Of a stretch of DNA of 52,845 nucleotides, positions 10,871-18,780 are shown one piece after another (position 1 is the stretch's first letter; every line of letters starts with the position of its first letter). The position numbers and the translations under genes are program-made. The notes under the pieces are model-generated. The model did not search any database, was not told the DNA's origin, and saw only the letters and a program-made list of their open reading frames with translations. The stretch covers positions 1 through 52,845 of the forward strand of contig JALSTP010000117.1 of NCBI GenBank assembly GCA_026983675.1, written 5' to 3'. This DNA comes from Sedimenticola sp. Its GTDB lineage: Bacteria; Pseudomonadota; Gammaproteobacteria; Chromatiales; Chromatiaceae.

Positions 10871-12040
10871 ATGAAGGACCTGGAATCAACCATCGAGGCG
10901 CTGCGCGCCCAGCTACAGCGTTTCACCGAGGAAGCGACGCGGAACGAGGCGATGATCCGTCGCTATCACGACCGCGAGCTGATGTTGTTGACGGCCGTCT
11001 CCCTGCCGGAACTCCTGGAGCGCATGACCTGCGGTCTCAAGGACTCCTTTCGGGTGGAAAAGGCCCAACTCCTGTTGAACGATCCACGCCAGGAGTACCG
11101 CAACCTCCTGCACAATGCGGGCATCCACCTCGATCACCTGTCGCAGATCCGGTTTCTGGACAACCTCGAGGACCTCGGACCTCTTTACCGCCACAACCGG
11201 CGGCCCTGGCTGGGCGCATGGCATCCACAGCGGCACGCACCGCTCTTCGAGAACGGCGGGGGCCTCGGCAGCATTGCCGTCCTGCCCCTGGCGAGGGGTG
11301 ATCGATTGCTCGGCAGCCTCAATCTTGGCAGTTGTGATGCATCCAGATTCCAGGCGTCTCACGCACCCGATCTGCTCCAGCACCTCGCCACCGTCGCGGC
11401 GGTCTGCCTGGAGAATACGCTCAACAGGGAACGCCTGATTCTCAGTGGCCTGACCGACGCCCTGACCGGGCTGCACAACCGGCGGTACCTGGAGCGCAGG
11501 CTCAATCAGGAGATCGCCCGCTCGGCTCGCTACCTGCAACCGCTCAGTTGCCTGTTTCTGGACGCCGACCACTTCAAACTCATCAACGACACCCATGGCC
11601 ATGCGGCGGGCGACCAGGTCCTCAGAGAGGTGGCTCGTCGCGTGGTGGCGCAACTGCGCTCCAGCGACATCGCGACCCGCTACGGAGGCGAGGAATTCGT
11701 GGTCCTGCTGCCCCAGACCGGTATGGAGGAGGCCCGGGTGCTGGCGGAGCGCATTCGCGATGCCGTGTCATCGGCGCCCATCGCCCTGGACGACAAACAC
11801 TATATCCAAATTACGGTCTCGATCGGGGTCAGCGAAACCTCACCGCCGACGCATACCCAAAACACCCTGCCCATCGGGGAACAACTGCTCATTCATGCCG
11901 ACAATGCCCTCTACCGGGCAAAGGCGGCGGGGCGAAACTGCGTTGTCTGCGCCCAGGAAGGCGCGCAGCGCATGATCCCCGTCCGGCATGAAGAAGAAGA
12001 GAACCCGCATCCCCAGCAAAAGGATGCCACCGCTTCCTGA
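10871..12040 (+). CDS. DUF484/GAF-like sensor diguanylate cyclase (GGEEF)
   Basis: A 389-residue protein. Residues 1-205 resemble DUF484/GAF sensor modules: an N-terminal coiled coil, then SIAVLPLARGDRLLGSLNLGS. Residues 210-370 are a GGDEF domain with DALTGLHNRRYLERRL, FLDADHFKLINDTHGH and an intact active site YGGEEF, so cyclic-di-GMP synthesis is likely. An inhibitory I-site (RxxD five residues before GGEEF) is not clearly present: the segment reads LRSSDIATRYGGEEF. No membrane helix is seen, so sensing should be cytoplasmic. A much longer open frame runs back to 10190, but the upstream part lies over the divergent DUF4124 gene and has no sensible composition, so the ATG at 10871 is chosen. 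Confidence 0.88.
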   Translation: MKDLESTIEALRAQLQRFTEEATRNEAMIRRYHDRELMLLTAVSLPELLERMTCGLKDSFRVEKAQLLLNDPRQEYRNLLHNAGIHLDHLSQIRFLDNLEDLGPLYRHNRRPWLGAWHPQRHAPLFENGGGLGSIAVLPLARGDRLLGSLNLGSCDASRFQASHAPDLLQHLATVAAVCLENTLNRERLILSGLTDALTGLHNRRYLERRLNQEIARSARYLQPLSCLFLDADHFKLINDTHGHAAGDQVLREVARRVVAQLRSSDIATRYGGEEFVVLLPQTGMEEARVLAERIRDAVSSAPIALDDKHYIQITVSIGVSETSPPTHTQNTLPIGEQLLIHADNALYRAKAAGRNCVVCAQEGAQRMIPVRHEEEENPHPQQKDATAS

Positions 12041-12055
12041 GTCGTTGCCGGGTTA

Positions 12056-13768
12056 TCAAGATTGCAGCCCGAACACCGCCCGCACCCGATTGCCCGGCTC
12101 CTCATAGGAAAACGACTTGCATAGCTCGCGCACCAGACGAATGCCCCGCCCGGCGTAACCGGTGCTGTGTTCCGCATCTTCCAGAAAAGGCCGAAACCTG
12201 AACCCGGACCCGCTGTCTTCGATGAAAATCTCGACATCCTTTCCCTCCGCGGCCGGGGAGACACGCACCCGTATCCTTACATAGCCGTCCTTCAGTTCTG
12301 ACAACAGACGCTCCCGCTCCGCGTAGTAGTGCGCAAACCCCTCGGCGCTCCCCTTCAGGCTGGAATCCAGGCCGAGCACGCCGTGATCGAGCGCGTTGAC
12401 ATAGAGTTCCGTCAGAATTGTAAAGAGCGTACGGCGGTGAACGGCAATCTCATCCATCTCCTGAAGATTGTTGATGATCAACGGCACCGGATCCGCCTGC
12501 GCCAAACGCCGGCCATGCAGAAAAAGGGAGAACTCCAGCCGGCCCTCTCCCGGGTCTTCCGCCTGTTCCTCGGCCGAACGGGACCTGTTCTCGAACACCG
12601 AATCCTCCACCTCCATGGACCATGCCGGAAGGATCTCGGGAACGCAGGGAATTTCCGCCAGGCTGATATCGTCATCCTGTGGGGCGTCGCCGGCAAACTC
12701 ACGGAGTACTTCAGCCAGTCTTTCGACCACGGACTCCCCGGCGGTTGCCTGCTCCAACGCCTCGATGAAACCCGTCTCGCCAAAATAGTCGCCCTGGGGA
12801 TTACGCACATCGGTAACACCGTCACTCACCATCAACACCCGATCCCCCGGCGTGATATCGAGATGGGTCACCAGATGCCCATAGTTGGCATCGGCGGCGA
12901 TCCCCAGAGGCAATGCCGCGGACTGGATACGCTGCTTGATCTCCCCCTCCTTGCCCAACACCAGAATATCCGGCATGCCGCAGTTGCATACCGTGATGTG
13001 GCGAAGGTCATGACTGATACTCACGAACTGGGCCGCCATGAACAGGCTGGTGGGGAGCAGAGCGTACAACTTGCCGCCAATGCCACGGATAATCTGATCG
13101 GCGGAGAACCCCTTTGCAGTCATGGCGCGGAATGCCTCGGAGGCCGGCAACGCCCCCAGCGCCGCCGCCAACCCGTGGCCGGTGAAATCCCCAAGCATGA
13201 CATTCAGGTCACCGGCCGGGGAATACGCCGTCAGCAGCACATCGCCACTGAACAGCGCGGCGGGACGGTGCAGGGTATCGATCCGGTCGAGCGCCACATT
13301 GTTGGCGAGGACGGCATTGCTGAACACCTCCTCCGCGAGCTTCTGCTCCTGCTGGACCTGGCCGTAGAGGGCGTGGATCTGCGCATGCAGCGCGCCGATC
13401 CGTTCCAGGGAGCGTATTTTCGATTCCAGAACGATCCGGCCGACGGGCTTCATGAGAAAATCGTCGCCGCCCGCCTCGATACAGCGCGCCAGTTGGTGCT
13501 CATCCGTCAACGCGGTGAGGAAGATTATCGGCACAAAGCGCTGGCCACAGCGCTGCTTGATGATGGATGCCGCCTGATAACCGTCCATCTCGGGCATCAC
13601 GATGTCCATAAACACCATATGGGGTTCGGTCTCTTCGAAGACCCGAACCGCCTCCAGGCCATTGGTAGCTTCAACCACCGGGTATCCCAGTCCTTCCAAC
13701 TGAGAACGCAGGACGAGTCGCTGAGGCATATCGTCATCGACGATTAGAACGATGCGATTCCCACTCAT
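12056..13768 (-). CDS. REC-PP2C(SpoIIE)-HATPase switch protein
   Basis: A 570-residue fusion of three signalling modules. Residues 1-120 are a REC domain (VDDDMPQR, phospho-acceptor Asp55 in VFMDIVMPEMDGYQ, FLTALTDE). Residues about 165-390 form a PP2C/SpoIIE phosphatase with DVLLTAYSPAGDLNVMLGDFTGHGLAAALGA-type metal motifs (GDFTGHG) and MVSDGVTD. Residues about 420-570 form an RsbW-like ATPase (ELYVNALDHGVLG, IEDSGSGF, GRGIRLV). Known relatives such as HsbR of Pseudomonas act on an anti-sigma antagonist with a STAS domain; no such partner is in this window. It is tail-to-tail with the diguanylate cyclase, 15 bases apart. Confidence 0.9.
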   Translation of the reverse strand: MSGNRIVLIVDDDMPQRLVLRSQLEGLGYPVVEATNGLEAVRVFEETEPHMVFMDIVMPEMDGYQAASIIKQRCGQRFVPIIFLTALTDEHQLARCIEAGGDDFLMKPVGRIVLESKIRSLERIGALHAQIHALYGQVQQEQKLAEEVFSNAVLANNVALDRIDTLHRPAALFSGDVLLTAYSPAGDLNVMLGDFTGHGLAAALGALPASEAFRAMTAKGFSADQIIRGIGGKLYALLPTSLFMAAQFVSISHDLRHITVCNCGMPDILVLGKEGEIKQRIQSAALPLGIAADANYGHLVTHLDITPGDRVLMVSDGVTDVRNPQGDYFGETGFIEALEQATAGESVVERLAEVLREFAGDAPQDDDISLAEIPCVPEILPAWSMEVEDSVFENRSRSAEEQAEDPGEGRLEFSLFLHGRRLAQADPVPLIINNLQEMDEIAVHRRTLFTILTELYVNALDHGVLGLDSSLKGSAEGFAHYYAERERLLSELKDGYVRIRVRVSPAAEGKDVEIFIEDSGSGFRFRPFLEDAEHSTGYAGRGIRLVRELCKSFSYEEPGNRVRAVFGLQS

Positions 13769-13933
13769 GCGTTTCCCCCGGCGACCTGCCTGCCCAACGG
13801 CATCATGTGAAAAAAGTTTACAGAAATAAGACTTGCTGCACGAATCCTGTATCGACGGCCAAGGGCAGGACTTTATTTCCTGGAGAGGGTCAAACCGCCG
13901 GATACGGCTCCCTGTCCTTTACTTTTTTCCGGG

Positions 13934-13959
13934 CAATAAAAAACCGCCCGAGGGCGGTT
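13934..13959 (-). terminator. Rho-independent terminator after the HhH protein gene
   Basis: AACCGCCC (13942-13949) and GGGCGGTT (13952-13959) form an 8-bp stem with a two-base loop region, followed on the minus strand by TTTTTTATTG. It lies about 80 bases after the stop of the helix-hairpin-helix gene at 14038. Confidence 0.85.
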
Positions 13960-14037
13960 GGGTATGGATCGCGGCCTTCGAGACTGGCGGTGGCCGGCCA
14001 AACCCCGCCACCTCCGCCAATCCCCGTCACGAATGCT

Positions 14038-14637
14038 CTATTCCTTGCTGCTTTTCTTCTTTTTACCCTTCTTGGCTTTCTTCTTTTTTTTGTCGCCCCG
14101 CAGCTTGTTGACCACTTTCTTTTTCTTGGCCGTCTTCTTCACCTTTGGCTTGTCCATGTCCTTAGTCAGCACGCCCCTCGCCGGCTTCTTTTTAAGGGTC
14201 TTCCCGGTGGCGCTCCTTTTCACCCTTTTGTTGCCGAAATCCAGGCGCTTTGCCTTTTTCGTACCCGTCGCCGACGAACGCTTGATGCCCGTCTTTGCGG
14301 GACGCACCAGTCCTCGGCTCAACGAGATGTTTCCCTTGTTCTTTTGCAGGATGCCATCACCGATACCCGGCACCTCCTTCAGTTGATCCACGTTCTTGAA
14401 CGGTCCATGTTTCTTGCGGTAGTCGACAATTGCAGCCGCCTTGACCGGCCCGACGCCGTTCAACATCTGCAGTGCCTCCGCATCGGCCTTGTTGATGTTG
14501 ACCATCTCGGCAAACACCGAGAACGAAAACAACAACAGCACCACGCCAAGCAAGAGGTGCAGGCCGGGTTGTCGTCCATTTTTCGCGCCAGTTGCAATTC
14601 TCACCCGGTCAATCCATAACCTCTTTTGACTGTTCAT
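14038..14637 (-). CDS. ComEA-like helix-hairpin-helix protein with lysine-rich histone-like tail
   Basis: A 199-residue protein. A hydrophobic signal or anchor (LHLLLGVVLLLFSFSVFAE, about 26-44) is followed by a ComEA-type helix-hairpin-helix domain (VNINKADAEALQMLNGVGPVKA, 46-67, and LKEVPGIGDGILQKN), which binds double-stranded DNA non-specifically. The last 90 residues are dominated by lysine with Ala, Gly and Ser (for example KKKKVVNKLRGDKKKKKAKK), unlike ordinary ComEA and like the tails of bacterial histone-H1 analogues. Cleavage after VFA would place the DNA-binding protein in the periplasm. The A/T-rich lysine codons make this stretch locally lower in GC than its surroundings. A role in DNA uptake or DNA retention outside the cytoplasm is inference. 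Confidence 0.85.
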   Translation of the reverse strand: MNSQKRLWIDRVRIATGAKNGRQPGLHLLLGVVLLLFSFSVFAEMVNINKADAEALQMLNGVGPVKAAAIVDYRKKHGPFKNVDQLKEVPGIGDGILQKNKGNISLSRGLVRPAKTGIKRSSATGTKKAKRLDFGNKRVKRSATGKTLKKKPARGVLTKDMDKPKVKKTAKKKKVVNKLRGDKKKKKAKKGKKKKSSKE

Positions 14638-15313
14638 AGCTTATATTCCTCTGGTTGATATGCACGAGAGTGGGAGGAGCGAAGCTCGGGTTTACACCTC
14701 ATCAATACCCCCCCGGACGGAAAAATTATAAGCGCCGTACCCCCTGCAATTGAAAATATTTGTTGCACAAACGCTCCGCGTGTGCCCTCCTCCGGAGGCG
14801 CAAAGCGTAAATTGGCATGCGCCTGTCTTACCGATTAACCTGCCAACACTGTGTATCGTATTCAGCCGCGGCGGGCCGGTTCGCAGCAAGGCGCCCCATC
14901 GCCGCTGTAGCCACCCTGCAGCAAGATGGGGCAACGCAGTCTGCGGGCCGGCACGCCGCGGCCTGTCTTTGAATATCATAGGGTTAGGGGCTTCAGGCAG
15001 GCGCCGGACCCGCGCTCCGGCGCTCGACAAGGGAACGACCGTTGCCTGTGCACTGCGCCTTGTTCCGGCGCCTGGCCGAAGCCCGGAATGCGATGGACAG
15101 TGTTGCCGGGTTGATGGGTTTTGCATACATGACGGGGAAATCGAATCACGGCAGGAGGCCGTTCAGACATCCTGCCTCGGCAACGGCAGAGGAAGATCCG
15201 CCGCACCGGCCGCGCCCTTTACCTGTCATGCTTGCACAGGCTCCTGTATTATTTATTGTCCTATTATTGTTTGACAGGGGGCTTTCCTGGGTGCGCCCGT
15301 GGAGAAAACAATC
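14638..15313 (+). other. 676-base intergenic region
   Basis: No supported gene. It holds the upstream region of the HhH gene (14638-14830), a degenerate 280-bp TA-element (14835-15114), and about 200 bases before the DUF4197 gene. Open frames crossing it differ between element copies mainly by amino-acid-changing substitutions and are not credible genes. Confidence 0.7.
14835..15114 (+). mobile_element. TA-inserting miniature element, copy 1 (280 bp, degenerate ends)
   Basis: Full-length copy in the opposite orientation to copy 2 (23210-23489), with exactly the same length. The left end reads TTAACCTGCCAACACTGTGT and the right end ...GTGTTGCCGGGTTGA; both have drifted from the family consensus TTAACCCGGCAACA. 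The flanks are GA and TG rather than TA, which fits an older insertion. The core contains nested inverted repeats: GCCCCATC/GATGGGGC inside a GCCGG/CCGGC outer stem, then a second arm with GGCGCCGGA and TCCGGCGCC. A 7-bp direct repeat GCCGCGG at 14865 and 14955 bounds a 90-bp module that is absent from copies 3 to 5. Confidence 0.9.
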
Positions 15314-16075
15314 ATGACCCTACGCTATCCGATCTTGATCGCCGGCCTTCTCGCTCTACTGCCCCTTCTGCAGGAGGCCCACGCAGGGTGGAAGGATTAC
15401 CTGAAACCCCTCGAAGGGGCGATCGGAAACAAAACCCTTCAGCATGCGGCGGGATCGGCCCTCTCCGGCGAGGAGATGACCCGCGGCCTGAAAGAGGCGC
15501 TGAGCGTCGGGGTCAAAAAGGCCATCGAGTACCTGGGCAAGGACGGCGGCTTCCTCAATGACCGTCAGGTGCGCATTCCCCTGCCAGGCGCACTTCAAAA
15601 GATTGAGAAAGGGTTGCGTGCGATGGGACAGGGAAAGGTCGCGGACGAATTCGTCGCCACCCTGAACCATGCGGCGGAGAAAGCCGTGCCCAAAACCGCC
15701 TCCATCATCGCCGACAGCATAAAAAAGATGTCCATCAAGGACGCGCAGAAGATCCTCAACGGCCCCGACGACGCTGCGACCCGTTATTTTCGCGATACCA
15801 ATGACAAGCAGTTGACAGCGGCCATTATGCCCATCGTCAGGGAGGCAACGGCGAAGACCGGCGTCACCTCGGCCTACAAGAACCTGATCGGTCAGGCCGG
15901 CTTTATGGCGAAATTCATGAACACCGACAATCTCGATCTGGACAAATATGTCACCCGGAAAACGCTGGACGGTCTCTTTCTGAAGCTGGCGCAGGAAGAG
16001 AAGCAGATCCGGACCAATCCGGTTGCCCGCAGCACGGAACTGCTCAAGAAGGTATTCGGGGGGTCGGGCGGATAG
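15314..16075 (+). CDS. DUF4197 family exported protein
   Basis: A 253-residue protein. It begins with a signal peptide (MTLRYPILIAGLLALLPLLQEAHAG) and continues with the DUF4197 pattern GWKDYLKPLEGA, ALSGEEMTRGLKEALSVGVKKAIEYLGKDGGFLND and the family's RIPLPGALQKIEKGLRAMG. DUF4197 proteins are periplasmic or outer-membrane associated and have no established activity. The ATG at 15314 is preferred because GGAG lies nine bases upstream; a GTG at 15299 would put extra charged residues before the signal. A copy of the TA-element ends about 200 bases upstream. Confidence 0.9.
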   Translation: MTLRYPILIAGLLALLPLLQEAHAGWKDYLKPLEGAIGNKTLQHAAGSALSGEEMTRGLKEALSVGVKKAIEYLGKDGGFLNDRQVRIPLPGALQKIEKGLRAMGQGKVADEFVATLNHAAEKAVPKTASIIADSIKKMSIKDAQKILNGPDDAATRYFRDTNDKQLTAAIMPIVREATAKTGVTSAYKNLIGQAGFMAKFMNTDNLDLDKYVTRKTLDGLFLKLAQEEKQIRTNPVARSTELLKKVFGGSGG

Positions 16076-16162
16076 CGGACGGCGTTTTCGCCGCGCAAGT
16101 CCATACAGCGGGAAGACCATTGTGGAACATCCATCATCGTTTGGAAACGACCAGGAGTGACC

Positions 16163-16879
16163 GTGCGAATAGCTTTTTTGGAAGATGATACGGCACAAGC
16201 CGACGTGTTGAAGGACTGGCTGTCCGCAGCCGGATTCAGTTGCATGCACTACCCCGATGCGCGCTCTTTCCTGAAGGAGGTCCATCGGGAAAGCTATGAC
16301 CTGTTCATTCTGGACTGGGAGTTGCCGGACCATTCCGGGATCGAGGTATTGGGCCGTATCCGTAGCCAGGGCGACTGGAATACACCGGTCTTGTTCGTGA
16401 CCCAGCGAGACAGCGAGGACGACGTTGTCCATGCCCTCGAGAATGGCGCCGACGACTACATGATCAAACCGGTCTCCGAGAAGCTCCTGCTCGCCAGGAT
16501 CAACGCCCTGCTGCGACGCAACAAGAAAAACGACAGTGAGAGTGACGTACTGGAATTCGGCCCCTATCGTATCCACACCCAGGAATGCAGTGTCACGGTC
16601 GATGGTGAACCGGTGGATCTGACGGAAAAGGAATACCAGCTCGCCCTGATGCTGTTCTCCAACGTGGGCAGGCTCCTTTCCCGTGACCACCTGCTGGAGA
16701 CCATTTGGGGCGTGGGCCCGGGCCTTGCCACCCGCACCGTGGATACCCACATCAGCCGCCTGAGACGCAAGCTTTCACTGACGCCGGAACACGGGTGGCG
16801 GCTCAAGGCGGTCTATCACCATGGCTACCGGCTGGAGAAACTGCGCTCCCGCGAACCGACGGACAACGCAGAGGCTTGA
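16163..16879 (+). CDS. OmpR/PhoB-type response regulator
   Basis: A 238-residue two-component regulator. The receiver domain (1-115) has LEDDTAQ, the phospho-acceptor Asp51 in LFILDWELPDHSG and the MIKPVSEKLL lysine; the C-terminal winged helix (about 130-230) has LTEKEYQLALMLFSN, GRLLSRDHLLETIWG and RTVDTHISRLRRKL, typical of OmpR-like DNA binding. The GTG at 16163 is chosen because AGGAG sits five bases upstream; a GTG at 16157 overlaps that site. It is followed by the FecR-domain gene (94 bases) and the CHASE2 kinase on the same strand, its likely partner kinase. Confidence 0.93.
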   Translation: MRIAFLEDDTAQADVLKDWLSAAGFSCMHYPDARSFLKEVHRESYDLFILDWELPDHSGIEVLGRIRSQGDWNTPVLFVTQRDSEDDVVHALENGADDYMIKPVSEKLLLARINALLRRNKKNDSESDVLEFGPYRIHTQECSVTVDGEPVDLTEKEYQLALMLFSNVGRLLSRDHLLETIWGVGPGLATRTVDTHISRLRRKLSLTPEHGWRLKAVYHHGYRLEKLRSREPTDNAEA

Positions 16880-16973
16880 GCCGGCCACGGAACCGGAGAG
16901 TTCCGGGTTACAGGGAGCCCCTGCTGCGTTATCATGCGGCAGCGAGGTACCGGCTCCGCTGCGGAGTAAAGAT

Positions 16974-18671
16974 ATGCACATACCCCTCCTTGTTTCGCGC
17001 ACCGCCAAAGCGCCTGCCACTTCGTCATCCCGTCGTCGGCATCTAGGCTGGCTGCTCTGTCTTATCGCCGTCCTGGGCGCGCCCCCTTTGCTGGCGGACG
17101 ATCTCGTCTATACGGTTCGCCCCGGCGACAACCTGTGGAACCTGGCGAAGCACCATCTCAAGGACCTGAGTTACTACCGCAAGTTGCAGGCATATAACCG
17201 GATCGAACACCCCCGCCACCTCAAGCCTGGCTCGATCTTGAAGATCCCGATCGAATGGCTGGTGCGCAATCCAGCCCCGGCGCGAGTGATCAAGGTAAAA
17301 GGTCAAGCGGAATTGATCCGGCGAGGGGGTGGCCGGAAAACCCCCGAACCCGGCGACACACTGACCACCGGCGACACCATCCGGACCGGCATGGACGGCA
17401 GTATCAGCCTGCGCATGGCGGACGACTCCCAGATCATCGTCCAGTCCAACACCGAACTCAAGATGGACACCCTCTCGGCTTACGGTATCAACGGCATGGT
17501 GGACACCCGCATGCGCATGCAGCATGGCCGCGTGGACGCCAAAGTCCCCACCATCAGGAACCCCGCTTCCCGCTACGAGATCACTACCCCGGCGGCCGTC
17601 GCCGCAGTGCGCGGCACCGGATTCCGTGTCAGCGCCGATGCCGACGCACCGAAGGCGCGGACCGAGGTCTTGCAAGGCACGGTAGCGGTCAGCGGCGCCT
17701 CGGTGACCCGCCGCGTGCCCCACGGCTTCGGCACCCTGGCGGAGGCCGGCAAGCCACCGCTGAAACCCCGTCCCCTTCTGCCCCCTCCCGACCTGTCCGG
17801 GATTCCCCAGCGCGTACGCCACTGGCCGTTCACATTGCAATGGAACGCGGTTGCGGGCGCCGTGGACTACCGCCTCCAGATCAGCGGCAGCCCCACCTTC
17901 GAGACCTTGACGCTTGACAAACGGCTTCCGCGACCCCGCCTGGATCTTCCGCGCCTGGAGGACGGCAGTTACCACCTCCGTGTGCGCGCCATCGATGACC
18001 TGGGCCTGGAAGGCATCGACGCAACGCGCCCCCTCGTAATCGATATCGCGCCTCTGCCGCCTGAACCGCTGGGCATCAGCGGCGGTTTGCGGGAGGGGGA
18101 ACACCCACGATTCGCCTGGAAACCCGCGCCGATGGCGGCCCGGTATCACCTTCAGGTCGCCAGGAGCAACGCCTTCTCTCACCCCGTTCTGAACGAGAAG
18201 GCACTGACCGCCACTGAGTTTCAGGGCGCAGACCCGCTTCCCCCCGGACATTACGTCTGGCGCGTCGCGGCCATCGACGCAAAGGGCAAGGAGGGACCAT
18301 TCTCCAGGATAGCGGACCTCACCGTACGCCCCCTGCCCGCGCCGCCGGAACCCACCGAAACCAAGGTAAAGGACGACACCCTCACTATCACCTGGCCAGC
18401 GGCTGCGGAGCCCACCCGCTATCGTATCCAGCTCGCCCGCAGCAAGGACTTCAGTGATCTGCTGCTCGACCAGACCCTGGACACCCCCCGTGTCAAGGTC
18501 CCCGGTCTGCCTGCGGGAACGGTCTTCTATCGTATCCAGCCGATCGACGCCTCCGGCGCCATCGGCCCCTTTGGAGCAACCCATACGGCGGTCATCCCCT
18601 CCGGCTTCTACTGGCCCATCGCGCTTCTGCTGATCGCCCCCCTCTTTCTGTTGATCACCCGCCGCGGATGA
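16974..18671 (+). CDS. LysM-FecR domain surface protein with fibronectin-like repeats
   Basis: A 565-residue exported protein. After a signal sequence (about 19-41) comes a LysM peptidoglycan-binding domain (VYTVRPGDNLWNLAKHHLKD...LKPGSILKIP), then a FecR-type domain with GDTLTTGDTIRTGMDGSISLRMADDS and ITTPAAVAAVRGTGFRV. Three repeats of a fibronectin-like unit follow (LQWNAVAGAVDYRLQISGS; FAWKPAPMAARYHLQVARSN; ITWPAAAEPTRYRIQLARSK), ending in a C-terminal hydrophobic helix (FYWPIALLLIAPLFLLI) and RRG. FecR domains usually sense or relay signals across the periplasm. The gene sits between an OmpR regulator and a CHASE2 kinase, an association seen repeatedly in bacteria, so it probably belongs to that sensing unit. 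GGAG lies eight bases before the ATG. Confidence 0.88.
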   Translation: MHIPLLVSRTAKAPATSSSRRRHLGWLLCLIAVLGAPPLLADDLVYTVRPGDNLWNLAKHHLKDLSYYRKLQAYNRIEHPRHLKPGSILKIPIEWLVRNPAPARVIKVKGQAELIRRGGGRKTPEPGDTLTTGDTIRTGMDGSISLRMADDSQIIVQSNTELKMDTLSAYGINGMVDTRMRMQHGRVDAKVPTIRNPASRYEITTPAAVAAVRGTGFRVSADADAPKARTEVLQGTVAVSGASVTRRVPHGFGTLAEAGKPPLKPRPLLPPPDLSGIPQRVRHWPFTLQWNAVAGAVDYRLQISGSPTFETLTLDKRLPRPRLDLPRLEDGSYHLRVRAIDDLGLEGIDATRPLVIDIAPLPPEPLGISGGLREGEHPRFAWKPAPMAARYHLQVARSNAFSHPVLNEKALTATEFQGADPLPPGHYVWRVAAIDAKGKEGPFSRIADLTVRPLPAPPEPTETKVKDDTLTITWPAAAEPTRYRIQLARSKDFSDLLLDQTLDTPRVKVPGLPAGTVFYRIQPIDASGAIGPFGATHTAVIPSGFYWPIALLLIAPLFLLITRRG

Positions 18672-18780
18672 ACATCCTGACTTCAACACATGGAGCCCCG
18701 CACCGCCGGCAAGGCGCAAACGCCCTCTGCGGGCAGGCGGGGCGCGGCTGAATACGACATATTGGCTAAGCAGGGGACGA

